DNA from: Acidobacteriota bacterium
Lineage (GTDB): Bacteria; Acidobacteriota; Blastocatellia; Pyrinomonadales; Pyrinomonadaceae
Direction: 5' to 3'
Assembly (NCBI GenBank): GCA_963169175.1
Contig: CAUJFK010000078.1
Location: 1-8,712 of the forward strand
DNA: 8,712 nucleotides
The notes under the pieces were generated by a model. The model was not told where the DNA came from. It worked only from the letters and a program-made list of their open reading frames with translations, and searched no databases. The position numbers were made by a program, and so were the translations under genes. Positions 1-6,013 of the stretch are shown here, one piece after another (position 1 is the first letter of the stretch; each line of letters opens with the position of its first letter).

Positions 1-77
1 GCCATCACCGCGGCTGATGCAATTGGATCAACTAAGGAGTTCTGATGTTGGCGGGCACATTCCATCCATCCTTCCAT
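1..77 (-). CDS. Possible start of another minus-strand gene (partial, uncertain)
   Basis: A reading frame begins at ATG 77-75 and remains open through 25 codons to the left edge of the window. A second in-frame ATG occurs four codons later, preceded by a GAAGG-like sequence. The peptide begins MEGWMECARQ and shows no motif I recognise. An in-frame TGA lies four codons upstream of the first ATG, so the frame cannot extend far back. A chance open frame of this length is quite possible; only sequence to the left can decide. Confidence 0.2.
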   Translation of the reverse strand, partial: MEGWMECARQHQNSLVDPIASAAVM

Positions 78-199
78 CAGAGCCCCATGTCACTGGATGC
101 CGGCGAAAGGAGATAAACTCTATACGTGAGAGCCTGCAAACGCGGCACGGAAAAGCCGCCGCCGCGATTTCGACCCGTGAAAGATTGTCATACCGATCT
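78..199. other. Non-coding stretch after the last operon gene, with a weak GC-rich hairpin
   Basis: No convincing gene is seen here. On the minus strand CGCGGC (166-161) can pair with GCCGCG (146-141) across a 14-base loop, but only TTT follows, so it is a poor candidate for a Rho-independent terminator. A 23-codon minus-strand reading frame starting at ATG just after the TGA has no family features and is not called. Confidence 0.3.
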
Positions 200-1537
200 T
201 CATGCCGCCGAGGTTTCTACCGACAATGCTTCTTTCGATCTCATACTGAGAAGCACTTCTCCGGCGGTCTTAACGGCATGGTCGATGTCCTCTATTGTAT
301 GAACAGCGGAAATATACCAGATGCCGCGGCCGATCACGCGCACTCCGCGGTCCAGCATTCCTTTTGCAAACTCAGCGTATTTACCGCCGTCGTTTTCGAG
401 ACAGTCGCGATAGTTAATTAGCTTAGGAGAGGTCGTGAACGAAAGATGAGTCATTTGCCCGGGACCGCTTATTAGAACACGGTAACCCGCTTCCGCTGCC
501 GCCGCTCGGAGCCCGTCCTGCAGCCGGAGTCCCAATGATTGGATCCGATCATAGAGTTCGCCGTCCGATTCCAATACCTCAACGGTCGCTGCCGCAGCAG
601 CGATCGATGGATTATTACTATTATAGGTCCCGGCATGCATAACGCTGCCATCCGCCATCCGCGCCATGAATTGGCGCTTGCCAGCCAGAAAGCTTATCGG
701 AAAGCCGGACGCAAGGGCCTTTCCAAAAGTACCGAGGTCCGGTATAACTCCGTAATATTTTTGGGCTCCGCCAAGTCCTAACCGGAACCCGGTGATGATC
801 TCGTCAAAAACGAGCAACGCTCCATATTTGTCACATATGTCGCGCAACCCTTGCAAATATCCCGGCAGCGGTTCGATGCAGCCGTTATTGCACATGATCG
901 GCTCGGTCAATACACACGCAATTGTGTCTCCCGCTTTTGCAAATGCTGCTTCAACAACATCAAGATCGTTCCACGGCAGAACTATTATTTCATCCAACAC
1001 TTCGCGCGATTGGCCCTGAGTTTCAAGAACGCTATTCGGGCTGTCCGGCGCCCCTGCGCTGTCGAGAGACGGGTGCTGACTGATCAGGACGTTATCGAAC
1101 CAACCGTGATACTGTCCTTCAAATTTGATGTACTTTTGCCGTCCCGTAAAGCCCCTAGCAAGGCGAAGCGCGGCTTGGACCGATTCTGAACCACTATTGC
1201 TGAACCGTGTCAGTTCAGCACACGGGATAAGCTCTTGCAGCTTTTCCGCGAGGTGAAGCTCCAACTCGTGCTGGCCTGCGTAAAGTTGGCCACGTTCGGT
1301 TTCTTCCCGTACACGTTTCAATACGTGAGGATGCGAATGTCCGATGATCATCGGCCCCTGGCTAAGCGTGAAATCTACGTATTCATTGCCGTCAACATCA
1401 TAGATCCGCGAACCTTCGGCTCTCGAAAAGAAAAGCGGATGGGGCGCTCCGGCCATTCTGAAATGGCTGCTTACGCCTCCGGCCATCGACTTGCATGCCC
1501 GTACATAAAGTTGACGAGATCGTTCGTAGCTTCTCAT
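200..1537 (-). CDS. Class III PLP aminotransferase / aminomutase, glutamate-1-semialdehyde type
   Basis: A 445-residue fold-type I PLP enzyme. Seen in order: GGVSSHFR (20-27), EGSRIYDVDG (41-50), FSNSGSE (112-118, PLP phosphate cup), YHGW (143-146), VFDEIITGFR (243-252, with D245 binding the pyridine nitrogen), GKALASGFP (272-280, K273 the Schiff-base lysine) and GTYNSNNP (303-310). The overall layout matches glutamate-1-semialdehyde 2,1-aminomutase. However, the active-site loops differ from true HemL, which has GKIIGGG-type and GTLSGNP-type motifs, so a role in haem synthesis is unlikely. The related beta-amino-acid and other omega transaminases are alternatives. It is the last clear gene of the operon, stopping at TGA 202-200. 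ATG 1537 is chosen over TTG 1570 because of the well-placed AGGAG. The substrate is unknown; it probably moves an amino group on an intermediate made by the neighbouring enzymes. Confidence 0.87.
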   Translation of the reverse strand: MRSYERSRQLYVRACKSMAGGVSSHFRMAGAPHPLFFSRAEGSRIYDVDGNEYVDFTLSQGPMIIGHSHPHVLKRVREETERGQLYAGQHELELHLAEKLQELIPCAELTRFSNSGSESVQAALRLARGFTGRQKYIKFEGQYHGWFDNVLISQHPSLDSAGAPDSPNSVLETQGQSREVLDEIIVLPWNDLDVVEAAFAKAGDTIACVLTEPIMCNNGCIEPLPGYLQGLRDICDKYGALLVFDEIITGFRLGLGGAQKYYGVIPDLGTFGKALASGFPISFLAGKRQFMARMADGSVMHAGTYNSNNPSIAAAAATVEVLESDGELYDRIQSLGLRLQDGLRAAAAEAGYRVLISGPGQMTHLSFTTSPKLINYRDCLENDGGKYAEFAKGMLDRGVRVIGRGIWYISAVHTIEDIDHAVKTAGEVLLSMRSKEALSVETSAA

Positions 1538-1594
1538 TGTTTTACTCCTGTTTGTCCTCCAAACTGTCAAAATGGCCGTACGTCATTTTTTGGC
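1538..1594 (-). other. 57-base spacer, the longest gap inside the operon
   Basis: It separates the M81 gene from the aminotransferase. Besides the ribosome binding site it holds a weak AT-rich inverted repeat (AAAATG 1569-1574, CATTTT 1584-1589, nine-base loop) and a second GGAGGA. No -35/-10 pair is convincing. I see no evidence for a separate promoter. Confidence 0.3.
1544..1550 (-). promoter_or_regulatory. Ribosome binding site fixing the start of the aminotransferase gene
   Basis: On the minus strand CAGGAGT precedes ATG 1537-1535 with seven bases between AGGAG and the ATG. It favours this start over an in-frame TTG at 1570. A second purine-rich GGAGGA lies further upstream, around 1555-1560, where it would be too distant for this ATG. 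Confidence 0.75.
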
Positions 1595-3067
1595 TTATGT
1601 CGTTTCGGCCTCATCAGACGGAAACATCCCGCTTCGGATGTTTCTGTATTCAAATTGCGTCAGATCTACGCTGGAAAGTCCCGGCGAGTTGACCTCGATA
1701 ATTTCACCGGCGATCAGTTCGTATGCCGCTCGGAATGCGACGGCTGATTTCAGCACGATGATCTTTTCGTGTTCCGGCGCTATTCCCACCGACCTAAGCT
1801 GTTCGAGGTTCCACGGCGGCATCTTTTTTTCGGTCAGGACGATCTTGATACCGTCCGATTCGACAACGGCGGTCCGGCCCATATCCTCGACAATGCCGTC
1901 GCGCATATGTCCGCGGTTTCGAAAAACACCGTCCGAGATCAACCTTACCGTTGCGGTGAGTTCAACAGGATCGCCATGAAATCTGTCGGTTTTTCCGCCC
2001 ACGACCAGGCTGACTGTTTGGCCGACGCCTGCCGCGATCGACAGCGATACCGCCTCGGGATCGGCGATTATCACAACGGCGGATTCCGTTTTTTGTTCCA
2101 ATAGTTCTCGCAGAATAAAGGTGCTGTCACCCGGAGTGCCGGCGCCGATATTGTCACCAACATCGGCCAGGATCACCGGATGGTTTCCGGATTCGACCGC
2201 TCTGGCAACCGCATCCGACACACCGGACAATTGCGGTGTAAATTCTTCCCTAAGGGATTCAAATCGATTTGAGATGTTCCGGGCATGCATGACCGCGGCG
2301 GCCCGGTCGTTATGGGTCACCACCACTATCGACGGCCCGATCTCAGGCACGTCAGAGTAAGCAAAGCCGCCCGCAACCGTCACAGAGAGAACGCCCGGTT
2401 CCGTTTCGGTTTCATGGGCAAGTGAGATCAGCTGTTTCATTGGCTCTTTGTCAGTCAATTGGACATTCGGCACGACCACCATAGTTGGCTTTTCGATCAC
2501 CATAACCGGTTTGATCTCGCCCTGCACGGTTCTGACGAGCAGGTCAGCCGCTTCAAACCCGCGTTCGACCTGATCAACGTGCGGATAGGTGTCATAACCG
2601 ACGATCGCATCCGCCTTTTCCACCATCAGTTCCGATATATTTGCATGAAAGTCAAGCGTAACGACGATCGGAATGTCTTGCCCGACGAATTCGCGAAACT
2701 TCGAGAGGATGTAGCCGTCGCCGTCGAGCGCTTGCTCGGCGACCATTGCACCGTGAAGAGCAAATAGGATGCCGTCGATCTCGCCTGCTTCTTCTATTGC
2801 TCGTTGAACAATAGAAATAAAAAGATCGAGCGTCTTTGCTTCAACCGGGGCGGTTGATAATCCCCAAGCCCAAAGCGTCGGGACCATTTCAAAACCGCAT
2901 TCCTCCAAACCCTTGATAAATCCGGCCATTTCGCTTGTCGTACTTCTGAGCTGATCAATAGAATCGCGGCCCTCGAGAAACAGAACATCCCTGAAAGATT
3001 CGAGGTCGGTCAACACGTTCGAGAACGAATGCGACTCGTGATAAATTCCTCCGACAAGCACCTTCAT
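1595..3067 (-). CDS. M81-family metallohydrolase, MlrC-like (microcystinase C type)
   Basis: A 490-residue protein of the M81 family, named for MlrC, which cuts linearised microcystin in Sphingomonas. The N-terminal domain opens with GGIYHESHSF (6-15); the C-terminal MlrC domain begins near 299-320 with ADVGDNIGAGTPGDST. The residues recalled as active-site and zinc ligands in MlrC (Glu56, His150, Asp184, His186, His208) all appear at a constant offset of 45: E11, H105 (LHGAM), D139 and H141 (LDFHAN), and H163 (YPHVD). The metal site is thus predicted intact. There is no signal peptide, so it should act in the cytoplasm. Most family members have unknown substrates; hydrolysis of an amide or peptide-like bond in a small molecule is the best guess. 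It starts 9 bases after the threonine synthase-like gene and ends 57 bases before the aminotransferase. Confidence 0.9.
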   Translation of the reverse strand: MKVLVGGIYHESHSFSNVLTDLESFRDVLFLEGRDSIDQLRSTTSEMAGFIKGLEECGFEMVPTLWAWGLSTAPVEAKTLDLFISIVQRAIEEAGEIDGILFALHGAMVAEQALDGDGYILSKFREFVGQDIPIVVTLDFHANISELMVEKADAIVGYDTYPHVDQVERGFEAADLLVRTVQGEIKPVMVIEKPTMVVVPNVQLTDKEPMKQLISLAHETETEPGVLSVTVAGGFAYSDVPEIGPSIVVVTHNDRAAAVMHARNISNRFESLREEFTPQLSGVSDAVARAVESGNHPVILADVGDNIGAGTPGDSTFILRELLEQKTESAVVIIADPEAVSLSIAAGVGQTVSLVVGGKTDRFHGDPVELTATVRLISDGVFRNRGHMRDGIVEDMGRTAVVESDGIKIVLTEKKMPPWNLEQLRSVGIAPEHEKIIVLKSAVAFRAAYELIAGEIIEVNSPGLSSVDLTQFEYRNIRSGMFPSDEAETT

Positions 3068-3076
3068 AATTACGAT

Positions 3077-4162
3077 CTAATGCTCAGCCAATAACCCAAT
3101 GCCAATATCACCTATCTGAATGAATTTGACCGGCCTCGCGGGCGTCGCCGGACCGGATAACACTGTTTTCAACCCATGTCCGGTCAGTATGCAAACCGCC
3201 GATTCATCCTCACGTAAATAGCCGGTTTCAAGAGCACGCAGATAGCCCGCCGTTGAAACAGCACCCGCGGGTTCGACAAATACGCCTTCCTTCCGGGCCA
3301 GTGAGGATTGCGTATCGAGCACCATTTCGTCCGAAACCAGGAAACCTCGGCCGCCCGAATCGGAAACGGATCTCACGGCTAGGCTTGCGTCAATATCCAC
3401 CTGAACCGCCAGGCCGCTTATCGAAGTGGTCGTAAATACTTCTCGGGCCGTTTCAGCATTTTCGTTGACCGCCGTTACAACGGTGTCATTTAGTTCCGGC
3501 TGCACCGCATTGATCTTTGGCATTTTCTCGACAATATCTCGCGCTTTCAGGTCCTTAAAACCTCTCCATATCCCTGACAACAAACCGCCGCCGCCGACCG
3601 GCACGAAGATGTGGTCGGGAACGCCGCCAAATTGTTCAACGATCTCGTAGGCGATCGTCTTGACGCCTTCCATTCCGTCCGGCGAATATTTGTAAGCGGA
3701 AATGACCAGCCGCGTCGAGCCTTCGTCCGCCAACTGCTGAAGCCGCTCAAAGATGGGTGCCGACAGTTCATTTGAAACGCCAAAATCCTTTACCTTAAAC
3801 ACTTCCGCACCGTAAACAAGCATTTGATCCAGCTTGCTCGCCGGCGTGAACTCATTTACAAAGAGCAAACAGCGGAAGCCGCGCCGTGCCGCATAGGCTG
3901 CGAGGGCTGCACCGGTGTTGCCCGACGATGTCGCGATAAAGGCACGAATTCCCTGCCGCTTCATCAATTCGGTCTCGAGTGCGGCAAACCGGTCCTTGAA
4001 CGAACCCGTCGGGTTTAGCTGCTCCATCTTTAAGTAGAGCCGTGACTTCCCGCCGATGCTCGAGCTGCGAACCAGCGGGGTATTTCCTTCGCCAATGCCG
4101 TCAACGTCTTCCGCACCGGCGAGCGGCAAATACTCGATATATTTTTCCAGGATCGAGGTCAT
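3077..4162 (-). CDS. Fold-type II PLP enzyme, threonine synthase-like
   Basis: A 361-residue cytoplasmic PLP enzyme, about the length of short-form threonine synthases. Motifs in order: EGNTPL (25-30), LNPTGSFKDR (49-58) with K56 as the PLP-binding lysine, SGNTG (80-84), the glycine loop PVGGGGLLSG (188-197), EPAGA (297-301) and TGHGLK (327-332). EGNTPL, TGSFKDR and TG-x-GLK are threonine synthase hallmarks. The GGGG phosphate loop is more usual in serine/threonine dehydratases and related lyases, whereas Bacillus-type ThrC has a GNAGN-type loop. It may therefore catalyse beta- or gamma-replacement or elimination on a modified amino acid rather than O-phosphohomoserine. No hom, thrB or other threonine gene is adjacent. 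It is spaced 10 bases from the previous gene and 9 from the next. The start ATG has no strong ribosome binding site. Confidence 0.87.
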   Translation of the reverse strand: MTSILEKYIEYLPLAGAEDVDGIGEGNTPLVRSSSIGGKSRLYLKMEQLNPTGSFKDRFAALETELMKRQGIRAFIATSSGNTGAALAAYAARRGFRCLLFVNEFTPASKLDQMLVYGAEVFKVKDFGVSNELSAPIFERLQQLADEGSTRLVISAYKYSPDGMEGVKTIAYEIVEQFGGVPDHIFVPVGGGGLLSGIWRGFKDLKARDIVEKMPKINAVQPELNDTVVTAVNENAETAREVFTTTSISGLAVQVDIDASLAVRSVSDSGGRGFLVSDEMVLDTQSSLARKEGVFVEPAGAVSTAGYLRALETGYLREDESAVCILTGHGLKTVLSGPATPARPVKFIQIGDIGIGLLAEH

Positions 4163-4172
4163 ATAGCCCGAT

Positions 4173-5306
4173 TTACTTCTCAGACATCACCCAGGCCCGA
4201 TTGAACCGCGCTGACCTGATCGCCCGCCCGGCCCCGTCCGCCAATTGCTCTTGCCAAACGGCGATGAAATTTCCGGCAGAATCCTGGGCTATGCCCGGAT
4301 ACGAGATCTGCAGATTGTCGGATCGCGCAACGTCTTTCGGACGCGACCAGCTTTTTCCCCCATCGGCTGAGATTGCCACACTCAACGGAAACCGGTTACG
4401 CGGCGAGTTGTTCCAAATCGCAATGATCTCATTCGGATTGCCGTCAAGCCGCCATAATGACGCAGGCGTGTTGTGCCCCTGGAGTTTGCTTTGCACCGGC
4501 GCCGACCAGGTTTTCCCGCCGTCTGAACTTCTCGATTCGTAAAGATATTCAGTGCCCGTACGCAGAAGCATATAGAGATCGCCGTTCGCAAGTTCGACGA
4601 TTGCCGGTTCTACGACTCCGCCGGTAGAAAATGGAGTAACTTTCGGGGCAAACAAATGAAGGTCTATGTGCGGCGTCCACGTCGCTCCATGGTCCTTGGA
4701 CAATAAGACGCCGGCTTTAAGGTCCATTTCACCTTCGGTTTTTGCCGGCGTGCCGCGTTCAGCCCAGATGTCGTATGAAGCGGGCATCACCAGCGTACCG
4801 TCTTTCAGCTTCAGGCCAATGTGGCGTTTGCCGACAAAATACTTAAACCCGGTCTTGATCTCGGACGGTTTTGACCAAGATCGGCCATCGTCTTCGCTTA
4901 CGGTCATCCATACTTCGCTCTTTGTGATCTTGTTCGGCGGAACGACGGTCGAGGGAATCACAAGGATGCGTTTGCCGTCTATTATCAGGCTTGGATCGCC
5001 GTCGAATTGCCCCGGCGTGTCGATCGCGATAACCGGCTCACCCCAGGTCTTCCCGCCATCGTCCGATGTCGAAACGTCTATCCGGCCGTCACTATTCTTC
5101 GGGCCGCTGACCGACCAGGCCGCGATCAACTTTCCGCTCTCGGTTCGGGCTATGACCGGATATGCATTCGCTTCACCCTTTGTTGCAGGAAAGCGGACGG
5201 TCCCCGACCAAAAGAACGGCTGCTGCTCGGCATTCTGAGGGAAGCCTACTATTTGAAATGCGAAAACAAGTGCTGCCGTAACAAAACTGCGAATACAAAA
5301 TTTCAT
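4173..5306 (-). CDS. Sec-exported Asp-box (sialidase-like) protein
   Basis: A 377-residue exported protein. The start has K2 and R6 followed by a hydrophobic segment (about 7-22), a Sec-type signal peptide probably cut near A26. The rest is a single six-bladed propeller with five clear Asp boxes at 81-88, 137-144, 203-210, 260-267 and 313-320. E233 (EPAIVEL), R249 (LLRTG), R303 or R305 and Y336 (SYPG) correspond by position to the GH33 glutamate, second and third arginines and tyrosine. The expected first arginine motif reads AYPVIA (48-53), so that arginine is absent and true exo-sialidase activity is doubtful. It ends where the larger paralogue's extra domain begins. AGGAA eight bases before the ATG overlaps the TAG of the RraA-like gene, supporting coupled translation. 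It could be a sialidase variant, a glycosidase of another specificity, or a binding protein. Confidence 0.87.
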   Translation of the reverse strand: MKFCIRSFVTAALVFAFQIVGFPQNAEQQPFFWSGTVRFPATKGEANAYPVIARTESGKLIAAWSVSGPKNSDGRIDVSTSDDGGKTWGEPVIAIDTPGQFDGDPSLIIDGKRILVIPSTVVPPNKITKSEVWMTVSEDDGRSWSKPSEIKTGFKYFVGKRHIGLKLKDGTLVMPASYDIWAERGTPAKTEGEMDLKAGVLLSKDHGATWTPHIDLHLFAPKVTPFSTGGVVEPAIVELANGDLYMLLRTGTEYLYESRSSDGGKTWSAPVQSKLQGHNTPASLWRLDGNPNEIIAIWNNSPRNRFPLSVAISADGGKSWSRPKDVARSDNLQISYPGIAQDSAGNFIAVWQEQLADGAGRAIRSARFNRAWVMSEK

Positions 5307-5317
5307 GATTATTTTTC

Positions 5318-5989
5318 CTATTTACCGAGCAATCGCGCGCGAAGATCGTCCAGAGTAAATCCGCCAGCGCGAATGCTCTCCATCAGCTCCTTTTCGTCGT
5401 GTCGGACCTTTGCAATTTTTTCAGGCAGCTCGTCCAGTTTCTCGAACGGCACCTGGACCAGGCCATTGATGTCGCCGTGAATGATGTCGCCCTGACGAAC
5501 TGTCATTCCGTGAACTTGCACCGGCATTCCAACCTTGGCTATCCGGCAATGAACATGACTAGGCGATGTTCCAACCGCGAAAGTGTGAAATCCTAATTGC
5601 CGAACCTCGTTAAAATCTCTTACATTGCAGTCCGTCACCAGGCCGATCGCTCCGAAATTTTGAAGCAGTGTCGTCATTACATCACCGGTGTGAGACGCAA
5701 ACTCACGATGGCCGCCGATCTCTTGAATAACTACAACAACCGGCTTCGGACTCGCTTCAACGGCCTCGTACAGGCTCATCGTTATCTCCGGGTCGCGCGG
5801 CTCCATTTTTGTTACTGTCTCTATCTGAACAGTCACCGCGTAACCGGCCATTGGACCGAGTTCCGGATATAGGCACTTGATCTTGCTCGACGTAAAGTTC
5901 TCCGACCCCGGCCGAACATCGAGCAGTTCGATTGCGTTGCACACGGTCGGCGTGTCGATCGTCTGTAGAAATGAGATTATGTCGTTCAT
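5318..5989 (-). CDS. RraA-like protein, probable metal-dependent 4-hydroxy-2-oxo-acid aldolase
   Basis: A 223-residue soluble protein of the RraA / HMG aldolase fold, once annotated as a demethylmenaquinone methyltransferase. Characterised relatives (4-hydroxy-4-methyl-2-oxoglutarate aldolases, about 230 residues) are divalent-metal retro-aldolases that release pyruvate or oxaloacetate. E. coli RraA, an RNase E inhibitor of about 160 residues, is shorter. The aldolase signature D-X20-R-D-X2-E is complete: D103, R124, D125 and E128, inside the GLVTDCNVRD strand and loop. The N-terminus (TIDTPTVCNAIE, 10-21) is typical of the family, and the GDIIHGD stretch near the C-terminus is also conserved. 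No signal peptide is present, so it should be cytoplasmic. The start is 24 bases after the upstream stop, with no clear Shine-Dalgarno sequence. It sits between two sialidase-like genes. The exact substrate is unknown; non-catalytic RraA-type function is the main alternative. Confidence 0.88.
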   Translation of the reverse strand: MNDIISFLQTIDTPTVCNAIELLDVRPGSENFTSSKIKCLYPELGPMAGYAVTVQIETVTKMEPRDPEITMSLYEAVEASPKPVVVVIQEIGGHREFASHTGDVMTTLLQNFGAIGLVTDCNVRDFNEVRQLGFHTFAVGTSPSHVHCRIAKVGMPVQVHGMTVRQGDIIHGDINGLVQVPFEKLDELPEKIAKVRHDEKELMESIRAGGFTLDDLRARLLGK

Positions 5990-6013
5990 TTTTGTATGTT
6001 GTCGCTTACAAGT

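Noticed and set aside
17..421. Plus-strand open frame covering the left intergenic stretch
   Set aside because: More than half overlaps the 3' end of the aminotransferase gene in antisense, and the peptide is compositionally odd with no motif.
1538..1570. TTG at 1570 as an upstream start for the aminotransferase
   Set aside because: The ATG at 1537 has a well-spaced AGGAG, and the added residues would precede the normal family N-terminus.
1569..1589. Inverted repeat AAAATG/CATTTT as a terminator between the M81 and aminotransferase genes
   Set aside because: It has only six AT-rich base pairs and no T run on the minus strand, so it is too weak to end transcription.
1235..1747. Plus-strand open frame of 170 codons spanning the gap between two minus-strand genes
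   Set aside because: It is antisense to parts of both the aminotransferase and the M81 gene, whose catalytic motifs are clear; its own translation shows no family feature.
4666..5238. Long open frame of 190 codons on the plus strand
   Set aside because: It lies wholly antisense to the Sec-exported Asp-box gene, has no recognisable motif, and the opposite strand encodes a full signal peptide and Asp boxes.
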